This document shows positions 32,416 to 39,899 of a stretch of 64,000 nt of DNA, in pieces. The translations under genes were made by a program, and so were the position numbers. The DNA is from JBDTSW01 sp963758845. GTDB lineage: Bacteria > Actinomycetota > Thermoleophilia > Solirubrobacterales > 70-9. Where the stretch lies: assembly GCA_963758845.1 (NCBI GenBank), contig CAVWWX010000002.1:62001-126000 (forward strand), written 5' to 3'. Position 1 is the stretch's first letter. Each line of letters begins with the position of its first letter. A model generated the notes under the pieces. It searched no databases. It was given only the letters and a program-made list of their open reading frames with translations, and had not been told where the DNA came from.

Positions 32416-34041
32416 GTGCACTATCCCGAGGAGAGCTTCACCGAGGCCGAGCGCCGCGCCATGGCTCCCCACTTCAGCGATCTGGACGGGCCGGTGTTCG
32501 CCCTGGTCAACCTGCCCGAGACCGTCAAGGGCGCGCTCTTCGCTCGCTACTCGCGCTACTCGGGATCGCTCCGGCGCCTGTACCTGGACGAGTTCGCCGA
32601 GGAGGTGCCCGAGGGCGGGCGCCCGTTCGACGGTGTCGAGGGCGAGCGGGCCGCGGGGCTGTACGAGCGGGTCTTCCTGGGCTACGGCGACGATTCGATC
32701 GCCCAGGTCGGCGGCGCCCACCTTGCGTGCGAGTGGGTCTCGAACGTGCTCACCAAGGTGCTCCAGCGTGGGCGGCTGGCCGCCTACCTGGAGCAGTCCA
32801 CGCGCTACATCCCCTACGACAAGCCGATGCCCGGCGGCGGCTATCGCTACTACTCCGACGACGAGCTGGGCGAGCCGTACGCCGCCGCGATCGACGAGAT
32901 CTTCGGCATCTACTCGCGCAGCCTCGAGCGCACCGAGGCCTGGGCCGCCGAGCGCTGGCCCCGCGGCGACGAGCCCGAGCGCGCCTGGCAGGGCTCGATC
33001 CGCGCGAAGGCCCTCGATCTGCTCCGCGGCCTGCTGCCCGCGGCGACCCTTAGCCACGTGGGCATGTTCGCATCGGGTCAGGCCTACGAGCAGCTCCTGC
33101 TGCGGTTGATGGCCTCGCCGCTTCCCGAGGCCCGCGCCTACGGGGGACTGATGCTGGAGCAGCTCAAGCAGGTGATCCCCAGCTTCGTGAGCAGGGTCGA
33201 GCGGCCCGATCGCGGCGGCGAGTGGGCCGGCTACCTCACCCGTCGCCGCGACGCGGCCGAGCGGGCCGTCGCCCGCCTTGGCCTCGATCGCCGCGAGGGC
33301 GCCGACGTCCCGTCGGTCGAGCTCGTCCACGTCGACGGGACCGAGGCCGACCTGCTGGCGTCCTCGCTCTTCGAGTCGGCGGCCGCCTCGGACGCCTCGA
33401 TCCGCCGGCGCATCGAGGCGCTCGACCCGATCGAGCGGGAGGAGATGATCGGCGAGCTGGTTGGCGAACGGGCCAACCGGCGGCACAGACCCGGCCGCGG
33501 CTGGGAGGCGCTTCGCTACCGGTTCGAGATCGTCTCCGACTACGGCGGCTTCCGCGACCTCCAGCGCCATCGCCTCCTGACCTGCCAGTGGCAGCGGCTG
33601 GGCCCCGAGCTGGGCGCCGGCGTTCCGGAGGAGCTCCGCGACGCGGGCGTGGCCGACGACTACGAGCGGGCCCTGGAGATCTCTCGCGGCGAGTTCGACC
33701 GCTTGGAGGCAGCCGGGCTGGCCGACGCCGCCCCCTACGCCCTGTGCCTGGGCTACCGGATCCGCTACGTGCTGGACATGAACGCGCGCGAGGCGATGCA
33801 CCTGATCGAGCTGCGCTCGGGCCGCGAGGGCCACCCCACCTACCGCGCCGTCGCGCAGGCCATGCACGAGCGCATCGCCGACGTCCATCCCGCCGTGGCG
33901 GCGGCGATGGTCCACGTGGACGCCACCACCGAGCCCCGCCTGGAGCGGATCATGAGCGAGATCCGCACCCACCGAAAGCGGGCCGAGGCCGACGATGAGG
34001 CCGCGGCCGCCGCGCCCCCCGGCCTCAGCGAGCTGGGCTAG
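32416..34041 (+). CDS. Double-length ThyX-like protein (flavin-dependent thymidylate synthase family)
   Basis: 541 residues, about twice the usual ThyX length, built from two ThyX-like halves. The first half carries RGRLAAYLEQSTRY (118-131) where the ThyX motif is RHRxxSxNExSxRY: the EQSTRY part is intact, but His and Ser are lost. The second half carries RHRLLTCQWQ (from 384): RHR is intact, the rest lost. ThyX makes dTMP from dUMP with FAD and methylenetetrahydrofolate. Whether the two degenerate halves complete one site, or the protein has another role, is unknown. Confidence 0.75.
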   Translation: MHYPEESFTEAERRAMAPHFSDLDGPVFALVNLPETVKGALFARYSRYSGSLRRLYLDEFAEEVPEGGRPFDGVEGERAAGLYERVFLGYGDDSIAQVGGAHLACEWVSNVLTKVLQRGRLAAYLEQSTRYIPYDKPMPGGGYRYYSDDELGEPYAAAIDEIFGIYSRSLERTEAWAAERWPRGDEPERAWQGSIRAKALDLLRGLLPAATLSHVGMFASGQAYEQLLLRLMASPLPEARAYGGLMLEQLKQVIPSFVSRVERPDRGGEWAGYLTRRRDAAERAVARLGLDRREGADVPSVELVHVDGTEADLLASSLFESAAASDASIRRRIEALDPIEREEMIGELVGERANRRHRPGRGWEALRYRFEIVSDYGGFRDLQRHRLLTCQWQRLGPELGAGVPEELRDAGVADDYERALEISRGEFDRLEAAGLADAAPYALCLGYRIRYVLDMNAREAMHLIELRSGREGHPTYRAVAQAMHERIADVHPAVAAAMVHVDATTEPRLERIMSEIRTHRKRAEADDEAAAAAPPGLSELG

Positions 34042-34044
34042 GCG

Positions 34045-34272
34045 CTAGCGCGCCCGGCGGTAGCGACCGACGATCGAGTAGTCGGTCGCCGGGGCCGCGG
34101 CGTAGTTGTGCACGGCGATCTGGAAGCGACCCGACCTGGGCCGCGCGGCGGCACAGGTCTCGGTGATGCCGTCGCGGAAGGGACGGCAGTCGGACGCCTC
34201 GAGCGTGGGCTGGAGGCCGACGCCGACGTACAGGTCCAGATCGGGCACGCACAGGTCCGAGCCCTGGCCCAC
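34045..34272 (-). other. Possible small protein or gene remnant, 75 codons
   Basis: From GTG 34272 the frame encodes GQGSDLCVPDLDLYVG, a Cys-containing middle and HNYAAAPATDYSIVGRYRRAR, resembling a small extracellular beta domain (PPC-like). The frame stays open upstream for about 20 more codons (RIKLRGEECWF) without ATG/GTG, and there is no signal peptide. It may be the C-terminal remnant of a larger secreted protein. The stop lies 3 nt beyond the convergent ThyX-like stop. Confidence 0.35.
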
Positions 34273-34334
34273 GAACCAGCATTCCTCGCCCCGCAGCTTG
34301 ATCCGCAGTTCTTGCTCAGGTATCGGCCGGCCGG

Positions 34335-34340
34335 TAGGAT
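34335..34340 (+). promoter_or_regulatory. -10 element TAGGAT, leaderless start at 34350
   Basis: TAGGAT ends 9 nt before ATG 34350. Confidence 0.55.
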
Positions 34341-34349
34341 CGCCTTACG

Positions 34350-35096
34350 ATGAGGTCGGCGGCCGGGGCAGCGAGCATCTTCGTCTTCGCCGTGTCGCTT
34401 ACCCTTCCCGGCCTGCTCATGGCCCAGGAGCCCGTCGAGCCGGCCCCGCCGGCGCCGGCGCCACCCGCCGAGGAAGCCCCGCCCGCGCCGCCCCCCGATC
34501 CGGCGACGCCACCCACCTCGCCGCCTCCGGAGCCGGCGACTCCACCACCCGTCCAGACCGAGGTCGCCGAGACCACCGCCGCCCCGCCGCCCGTGGCCAA
34601 GGGCGCCGCGACGGTGAGCATGGTCGACTACGCGTTCTCGCCCGCCACCGTCACGGTGAACCCGGGCGACACCGTCACCTGGATCAACAGCGGCGAGGAA
34701 GACCACGACGCCGTGGGCAGCGGGTTCTCGACGGGCACGGTCTCGCCCGGCGGTTCGGGCGCGGCCACGTTCTCGAGCGCCGGCTCGTTCGCCTACGTCT
34801 GCAGCTTCCACCCGGACATGAAGGGCACGGTTGTCGTCAACGACACAAGCGCCGGGGGCCCAACCACCGAAGATGGGACCACGATCGATCCCGAGACGGG
34901 CGCTCCGATCGGCAGCGAGGAGGCGGCCGGCGCGGCGGCGGGAGCCGCCGGCAGCGCCGACGCGCTTCCCGCCTCGGGCGAGCCCGAGGCGCCCCTGGTT
35001 GTGTTCGGCGTTGGCCTGCTGGGCTGCGGCCTGATGGCGACGGCCCTCGCCCGGTGGCGCTCGCGCGAGACCGCGCTGCTGCCGCCCGCGCTCTAG
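34350..35096 (+). CDS. Secreted cupredoxin with C-terminal wall/membrane anchor
   Basis: 248 residues. A signal peptide (cleavage near AQEP) is followed by a Pro/Ala/Glu-rich linker (27-84) and a plastocyanin-like domain (86-164) with type I copper ligands His119, Cys151, His154 and Met157 (YVCSFHPDMKG). After another linker comes LPASG (206-210), a hydrophobic helix and an Arg-rich end: the shape of a sortase signal, though LPASG is not the classic LPxTG. It is probably an electron carrier displayed outside the membrane. Confidence 0.82.
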   Translation: MRSAAGAASIFVFAVSLTLPGLLMAQEPVEPAPPAPAPPAEEAPPAPPPDPATPPTSPPPEPATPPPVQTEVAETTAAPPPVAKGAATVSMVDYAFSPATVTVNPGDTVTWINSGEEDHDAVGSGFSTGTVSPGGSGAATFSSAGSFAYVCSFHPDMKGTVVVNDTSAGGPTTEDGTTIDPETGAPIGSEEAAGAAAGAAGSADALPASGEPEAPLVVFGVGLLGCGLMATALARWRSRETALLPPAL

Positions 35097-35108
35097 GAAT
35101 CCGCGCCG

Positions 35109-35975
35109 CTACCGGCGGCGCTTGCGCTTGCGCTTCTTGGCGCGCTCGCGGCGGGCCGCGTTGGGGTTCTCGTCCTCGGTCTCGGCGAAGAGCTCCTGAG
35201 CATCGCCCTCGACGGCGTCGTCATCCTCCTCGTCATCCGCGGCCTGCTGGCCCGGCTTGGGCCACGGCCTGGCCTCGCCGGCGTCCCACGCGGGGGGCCG
35301 GCCGCCCGGCACCTTGGCGATGAAGATCAGGCCCAGCCAGACGGACCACAGCATCAGCGCCAGCAGCGAGAAGGCCTGCGCGAGCAGGATCAGCGAGGCG
35401 CCGAGCGCCATCCCGAAGGTGCCGAAGAAGCGGGTCACGAGGCCGACGCGCATCGCCCACAGCGCCGTGTAGATGACGCCGATGACGAAGGCCAGGATCC
35501 CGGCGAAGCTCAGCCCCTGGGCGAGGCCGAACACGGTCTGGTCGCGAATCAGGTCCTCGGCGTACTCGCCGATCGGGATGCCCGCCCCGCCGCCGGGCGT
35601 CGCGAAGTCACTCGAGGCGCCGCTGATCGCTACGTATTGCAGGATCTCGGCGAGGCCCAGGAAGATCGGGCCGGCGACCACGACGCCGACCAGCGCGCGG
35701 CGCACGGTCGGATTGCGGGCGGCCGCGGCCTGGAAGAGGTAGTAGAAGACCGGGGCCAGGGCGAACAGCGACAGCGTGTTCAGCGCGGCCGCGAACGCCA
35801 TCGTGCCCCTGACGTCGTAGTACTCGCGCAGGAGCTCGACCGTGGAGCTGGGTGAAACCGGTCCCTGCTGCGAGGCGACAGTGGCGGCGATGAACAGAAG
35901 CGCCGCCCCGAAGGCGCACAGCGCCGCGGGCAGGGCCCACTTGGCCTCCCAGTCCAGGGTTCGCTGGCGATTCAC
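35109..35975 (-). CDS. Multi-pass membrane protein with charged C-terminal tail
   Basis: 288 residues. Six or so helices: WALPAALCAFGAALLFIAATVA, the FAAALNTLSLFALAPVFYYLF region, VGVVVAGPIFLGLAEIL, and three more to residue 225. The tail is acidic, then strongly basic (KKRKRKRRR). No recognised enzyme motif. GTG 35973-35975 is chosen from the start of similarity to a membrane protein and a GGAG 6 nt upstream; the long frame to 37067 is an antisense artefact. Confidence 0.65.
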   Translation of the reverse strand: MNRQRTLDWEAKWALPAALCAFGAALLFIAATVASQQGPVSPSSTVELLREYYDVRGTMAFAAALNTLSLFALAPVFYYLFQAAAARNPTVRRALVGVVVAGPIFLGLAEILQYVAISGASSDFATPGGGAGIPIGEYAEDLIRDQTVFGLAQGLSFAGILAFVIGVIYTALWAMRVGLVTRFFGTFGMALGASLILLAQAFSLLALMLWSVWLGLIFIAKVPGGRPPAWDAGEARPWPKPGQQAADDEEDDDAVEGDAQELFAETEDENPNAARRERAKKRKRKRRR

Positions 35976-36040
35976 GTGATGCTCCGAGGGCGCACGGCGG
36001 CGTATCTTGTCAGGCGCCCGTGCCCGGCTACGCCCTGGGC

Positions 36041-36277
36041 CTACGCGTCGTCGGGGCCGGACCGCGCCAGCTCGGGATCTGCCGCGTCGTTGACCGCCGA
36101 GCCCGGAAGCGAGAAGGCCTCGCCGGCGGAGCGAATCGGGTAGTACTCCTCCTCGTGGCCGACCACCTTCGCGATCCGGTCGCCGGCCGAGAGCAGCAGG
36201 TCCAGGAAGGGGGCGGCGAGGGCGATCAGCCCCTCGACCCGCTCCTGGCGGATCATCTGCTGCGGCGTGGACGGCAT
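36041..36277 (-). CDS. Small conserved hypothetical protein (78 aa)
   Basis: MPSTPQQMIRQERVEGLIALAAP begins an amphipathic helical protein that continues LDLLLSAGDRIAKVVGHEEEYYPI and ends in an acidic tail. No family recognised. ATG 36277 is chosen because TACTCT ends 8 nt upstream; the ATG at 36313 would overlap the divergent promoter. Divergent from the oxidoreductase at 36321. Confidence 0.6.
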   Translation of the reverse strand: MPSTPQQMIRQERVEGLIALAAPFLDLLLSAGDRIAKVVGHEEEYYPIRSAGEAFSLPGSAVNDAADPELARSGPDDA

Positions 36278-36285
36278 CGGCGGAC

Positions 36286-36291
36286 AGAGTA
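36286..36291 (-). promoter_or_regulatory. -10 element TACTCT, leaderless start at 36277
   Basis: TACTCT on the minus strand ends 8 nt before ATG 36277. It is 16 nt from the divergent TAGCAT. Confidence 0.55.
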
Positions 36292-36307
36292 GCCGCAGGG
36301 CGCCGAA

Positions 36308-36313
36308 TAGCAT
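36308..36313 (+). promoter_or_regulatory. -10 element TAGCAT, leaderless start at 36321
   Basis: TAGCAT ends 7 nt before ATG 36321, excluding the in-frame codon at 36267 as start. Confidence 0.55.
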
Positions 36314-36320
36314 TCCGCGG

Positions 36321-37436
36321 ATGAGCGAGCCACCGCCGCAGAGCGGGCCAATCGCCGTCTACGGGGCCACCGGGTACACGGGCAGGCTGGTCGCCGCCGA
36401 GCTGCACCGGCGCGGTGCCGAGTTCGTCCTCGCCGGGCGCTCCGCGCCCAAGCTCGAGATCCTGGCCGAGGACGTCGGCGGGGCGAAGACGGCCGCCGTG
36501 GGGATCGACGACCTGGCCGGCCTGCGCCAGCTCCTCGAGCCGTGCGCAAGCGTCATCGCCTGCGCGGGCCCGTTCCAGCTCCACGGCGAGCCTGTGCTGG
36601 CGGCCGCCGCCGATACCGGCACCAACTACATCGACACCACCGGCGAGCAGCCGTTCATGCGCAAGGTCTTCGAGGAGTACGGGCAGGCTTTCGCCGCGAA
36701 CGGCGCCGCCGCCGTCACCGCGATGGGCTTCGACTACGTGCCGGGCGACATGATCGCCGGGCTGACGGCCGCCGGGATGGGCGAGCTCGACGAGCTGACC
36801 CTGGCCTACTTCACGCGGGGCTTCGGCGCCTCGCGCGGGACCACGATGTCGGCGCTCGGGATGATCAACGGCAGCGACGTCGAGTGGCGGGGCGGCGCGC
36901 TCCAGCCCGCGCCTCAGTCGGTCGGGCGCGGGCACTGGGAGTTCCCCGAGCCGATCGGCGACCAGCGCATGGTGCGCTACCCGGCGGGCGAGCACATCAC
37001 CGTCCCGCGACATGTCCCGACGCCGCGCGTTCGGACCACCCTCAGCGCCTCGACCGCCGTGCCCCATCCGCGGCTCGCCTTCGCGGCGCCGCTGGTGATG
37101 CCGGTCGTCCAGCTCGCCACCCGCACGCCCCTTCGCCGGGCGATGGCGGCGGCTGTCTCGCGGCTGCCCGAGGGCCCGTCCGAGGAGGACCGGCGGCGCT
37201 CGCGCTTCACGATCAGCTGCGAGGCCGTCGCGGGCGGCCGGCGCCGTCGTGGGCTGATCAGCGGCCGCGACGTCTACGGGCTCACGGCGCGCTCGACGGT
37301 CGAGGCCGCGCTTCGCTGTGCCGACCCCGCCTACGAGCGCTCGGGCGCCCTGGCGCCCTCGCAGGCGTTCGACCCCGCCGACTTCCTCGCCGCGCTCGAG
37401 AGCGCCGGCGTCTCGTGGGAGGTCGACCCCCGGTGA
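36321..37436 (+). CDS. Saccharopine dehydrogenase-like oxidoreductase
   Basis: 371 residues. The Rossmann motif is IAVYGATGYTGRLVAAEL, followed by VLAGRSAPKLEILAEDVG and VIACAGPFQLHGEPVLAAAADTGTNYIDTTGE, the arrangement of the saccharopine dehydrogenase / trans-acting enoyl reductase group. It probably uses NAD(P)H on an acyl or polyketide-like substrate; no polyketide synthase is near. The stop overlaps the next gene by GTGA. Confidence 0.8.
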   Translation: MSEPPPQSGPIAVYGATGYTGRLVAAELHRRGAEFVLAGRSAPKLEILAEDVGGAKTAAVGIDDLAGLRQLLEPCASVIACAGPFQLHGEPVLAAAADTGTNYIDTTGEQPFMRKVFEEYGQAFAANGAAAVTAMGFDYVPGDMIAGLTAAGMGELDELTLAYFTRGFGASRGTTMSALGMINGSDVEWRGGALQPAPQSVGRGHWEFPEPIGDQRMVRYPAGEHITVPRHVPTPRVRTTLSASTAVPHPRLAFAAPLVMPVVQLATRTPLRRAMAAAVSRLPEGPSEEDRRRSRFTISCEAVAGGRRRRGLISGRDVYGLTARSTVEAALRCADPAYERSGALAPSQAFDPADFLAALESAGVSWEVDPR

Positions 37437-38071
37437 GCGACCAGCGCTGCCCCCTGGACGGCTCGCCGCTCTACGGCTGGCTCAAGCTGCCCGACCCCAA
37501 CGCCCGGGCGACCGTCGGCCGGCCGATCCCCGACGAGGGCAGGACGCGGGTCCTCGACCGCTGCGAGGACTGCGGGGCGGGCGTCCTGGACGGGACTGGG
37601 CCCGTGGACCTCCAGCAAGAGATGCGCGCGCTCACGACCACGCTCGATGACGGCAGCCAGGCAGTGACGGCGGCGAACAGGCGCAGCTGGCAGGCCTCGC
37701 TGGGCGGCGAGGGCTGGGCGGCGCTTGACCTTCATCCCGGCCGGCTCCTCCTGACCCCGCGGGCGCTGGAGCTGCTGGCGGAGCGAACCGACATTGAAAT
37801 CGAGGACGTTCGCTTCGAGGTGCTGGGGCGAAACCAGAGATGGATGTGGCAGACGCTCGTCAACGGCCTCACCTTCCACCCGAACTTCGCGCGCGAGGTG
37901 CGGGCCGGGAGGCTGCGAATGGCCAACTCGCGCAACCGCTTCGCCTTCGTCGCCGACTGCGTGGCGACCATTTTGGCCGCGCCGCTGGTTCTGCTCGCGT
38001 CGGTCCCACTGGAGCTGATCGCCGTGGCCACCCGCCGGGGCGGCGCGATGGTTGCGGGGCTTCGCGGCTAA
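37433..38071 (+). CDS. Zinc-ribbon-like protein with C-terminal hydrophobic helix
   Basis: 212 residues. CPLDG near the N-terminus and CEDCG about 40 residues later look like a zinc ribbon. The middle contains LHPGRLLLTPRALELLAERT and FHPNFAREVRAGRLR, and a helix near 185-205 could be membrane-embedded. The block order suggests a conserved Solirubrobacterales hypothetical, but I cannot name it. GTG 37433 overlaps the oxidoreductase stop, so the two are coupled. Confidence 0.65.
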   Translation: MSDQRCPLDGSPLYGWLKLPDPNARATVGRPIPDEGRTRVLDRCEDCGAGVLDGTGPVDLQQEMRALTTTLDDGSQAVTAANRRSWQASLGGEGWAALDLHPGRLLLTPRALELLAERTDIEIEDVRFEVLGRNQRWMWQTLVNGLTFHPNFAREVRAGRLRMANSRNRFAFVADCVATILAAPLVLLASVPLELIAVATRRGGAMVAGLRG

Positions 38072-38084
38072 TCGGATCACCCAT

Positions 38085-38891
38085 CTAGAAGGCCGAGCGC
38101 CAGGCGCGCCTGGCGAGGGGCAGGATCAGGGCCCGAGGTGCATGCTGGCCGCTGAGCGCGCCGGCGCGGTTCAGCAGGCCGGGGATGACCACGCGCTTGC
38201 CCTTCTCGGCGCCGTCGACCGCCGCGGTGGCGACCTCCTCGACGTCGGTCCAGATGAAGCCGGGCGTGCGGTCCTCCGCTCCCTCAAGGCCCGCCTCGGC
38301 GACGAACTCCGTCTTCACCGGGCCCGGGCAGACCGCGGTGATCGTGACGCCGGTCCCCGTGAGCTCGCCGTGAACCGCCTCGCTCAGCGAGAGGACGTAG
38401 GCCTTCGTGGCCGCGTAGACGGCGTTGCTCGGGATCGGCTGGAAGGCGGCGGTCGAGGCGATGTTGATCACGGCGCCGCGGCCGCGCTCGACCATCGCCG
38501 GCAGATAGCGCGCCTGGAGGTCGGTGAGCGCGGCGCAGTTCAGCTCGACCATCCCCATGCTGCGCTCCGGGTCGGCCTCGTGGAAGTCCCCGGCGTCGCC
38601 CAGCCCGGCGTTGTTGACCAGGATCTCGACGTCCAGCCCAGCCTCGGCGACCCTCGCGGCCAGGTCGTCGCGCCCGCCCGGCGAGCCGAGGTCGGCGCGG
38701 AAGGGCTCGGCGCGCACGCCGTGGGCCTCGGCGAGCTCGGCGGACAGTTCCACCAGGCGCTCCTCGCGCCTGGCGACCAGGGCCAGGCCGTGGCCGCGGG
38801 CGGCGAGCTCGCGCGAGATCTCGACCCCGATGCCCGACGAGGCACCCGTGACGAGGGCGACCGAGCCGTCGCTTGGGGCGGGCAGGGCCAT
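38085..38891 (-). CDS. Short-chain dehydrogenase/reductase
   Basis: 268 residues, classical SDR. NAD(P) motif TGASSGIG (15-22), NNAG at 93-96, catalytic Ser146, Tyr159 and Lys163 (YAATK). Arg41-Arg42 after the second strand favours NADPH. Similar to the DltE-like SDRs acting on lipid or steroid-like substrates; the true substrate is unknown. TAGCCT 9 nt before ATG 38891 supports the start. Confidence 0.87.
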   Translation of the reverse strand: MALPAPSDGSVALVTGASSGIGVEISRELAARGHGLALVARREERLVELSAELAEAHGVRAEPFRADLGSPGGRDDLAARVAEAGLDVEILVNNAGLGDAGDFHEADPERSMGMVELNCAALTDLQARYLPAMVERGRGAVINIASTAAFQPIPSNAVYAATKAYVLSLSEAVHGELTGTGVTITAVCPGPVKTEFVAEAGLEGAEDRTPGFIWTDVEEVATAAVDGAEKGKRVVIPGLLNRAGALSGQHAPRALILPLARRAWRSAF

Positions 38892-38900
38892 CGCATGGGG

Positions 38901-38906
38901 AGGCTA
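38901..38906 (-). promoter_or_regulatory. -10 element TAGCCT, leaderless start at 38891
   Basis: TAGCCT on the minus strand ends 9 nt before ATG 38891 and is 11 nt from the divergent TATGCT. Confidence 0.55.
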
Positions 38907-38917
38907 TCCGACCTCTC

Positions 38918-38923
38918 TATGCT
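38918..38923 (+). promoter_or_regulatory. -10 element TATGCT, leaderless start at 38930
   Basis: TATGCT ends 6 nt before ATG 38930. Confidence 0.6.
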
Positions 38924-38929
38924 GGACTC

Positions 38930-39202
38930 ATGGAAGGAAGCGAGGGCTTCAACATCTTCGGCGACCCGGACGAGCTGCGGGCGCGCCTCGGCGAGATGGC
39001 CGAGCAGATGCAGGGCGCGCAGAAGGTCGCCTGGGCCGACAACGCGATCAAGCTCGCGGTCGACATGACCGTGGCCGCCATCGGCGCGATCGACCTCGAG
39101 GGCTCCAGCGACCAGCAGGCGATGCAGGTCCGCGACGCGATCCGGGTCGTCTTCCCCGAGGCGGTCGTCCTCGTGCGCGAGGCGCGCGAGGGCCTGTCCT
39201 AG
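38930..39202 (+). CDS. Small hypothetical protein (90 aa)
   Basis: MEGSEGFNIFGDPDELRARLGEM begins a soluble, acidic, mostly helical protein with no Cys and no known motif. Normal codon use and a clear -10 point to a real gene. ATG 38930 is chosen over the frame opening at 38873, which would cross the divergent SDR start. Function unknown. Confidence 0.6.
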   Translation: MEGSEGFNIFGDPDELRARLGEMAEQMQGAQKVAWADNAIKLAVDMTVAAIGAIDLEGSSDQQAMQVRDAIRVVFPEAVVLVREAREGLS

Positions 39203-39254
39203 TTCCGGCTCTGAGACGGCACTAACCGGGCGCCCCGCGCGCATCGGCCCGTCC

Positions 39255-39260
39255 TAGCTT
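39255..39260 (+). promoter_or_regulatory. -10 element TAGCTT, leaderless start at 39267
   Basis: TAGCTT ends 6 nt before GTG 39267. Confidence 0.5.
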
Positions 39261-39266
39261 CGCCGC

Positions 39267-39899
39267 GTGGACGCGCGGTCCGAACGAGGAGCGGCCTCGG
39301 TCGAGCAGGCCGGCCTGGCGCTGCTGGTCGCGCTTGTCCTGCTGGCCTGCGCGGCGGCGCTGGCGGGCACGCCCGCGATCGAGGGTGGACGTGAGGTGGG
39401 CGCCGCGATCGCCCGCAAGCTGCGCTGCGCGCCGCGCCTGCCGGGCCCCTGCTGGCGCGACCCCCTCACCGAGGCCTACGGACGCCCGCTCGGCGGCGCG
39501 ATCCGCGCCCTCGCCCCGGCCCCCGCCGTGGTCGGCGGCCTCGTCCCGGTGGACTTCCGCTACTGCCGCAGCGTCAGTTGTGCGACACCGGTGCCGGGCA
39601 GCGCTCGGCTCACGGCCTCCAACCGGCGCACGACCGCGTTCGTGTCGGTTCGCGACGAGCGCCGGGCCCAGGGCTACGTGACGATCTCCTACTGGCTCTA
39701 CCGCCCCACCCTCGGCTGGGAAGAGGAGCGCCGGCGCGCAAGCTCCGCCGAGGTCGCCGCCCTTGCCCCCACCCCGCTGCTCGAAAGCCAGGACCCCAAG
39801 CTCGTGCCGCTGGAGACGCTCCACGGCCGCAACCACATCGACTTCCCGCAGGCCGAGGAGCCGCCGTGGCGCTGGCGCGTGGAGTCGGTGTACCCCTAG
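39267..39899 (+). CDS. TadE/pilin-like secreted protein
   Basis: 210 residues. The N-terminus ERGAASVEQAGLALLVALVLLAC matches the class III signal and hydrophobic helix of TadE/Flp-type pseudopilins (small residues, Glu five after the processing site, hydrophobic run). The remainder is a Cys-containing extracytoplasmic domain without recognised fold. No tad assembly genes are adjacent. GTG start. The stop shares CTAG with the convergent LtrA gene. Confidence 0.6.
   Translation: MDARSERGAASVEQAGLALLVALVLLACAAALAGTPAIEGGREVGAAIARKLRCAPRLPGPCWRDPLTEAYGRPLGGAIRALAPAPAVVGGLVPVDFRYCRSVSCATPVPGSARLTASNRRTTAFVSVRDERRAQGYVTISYWLYRPTLGWEEERRRASSAEVAALAPTPLLESQDPKLVPLETLHGRNHIDFPQAEEPPWRWRVESVYP

Noticed and set aside
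35109..37067. 652-codon minus-strand frame fusing a membrane protein to an N-terminal extension
   Set aside because: The extension is antisense to the oxidoreductase at 36321; only the part from 35975 down is protein-like.
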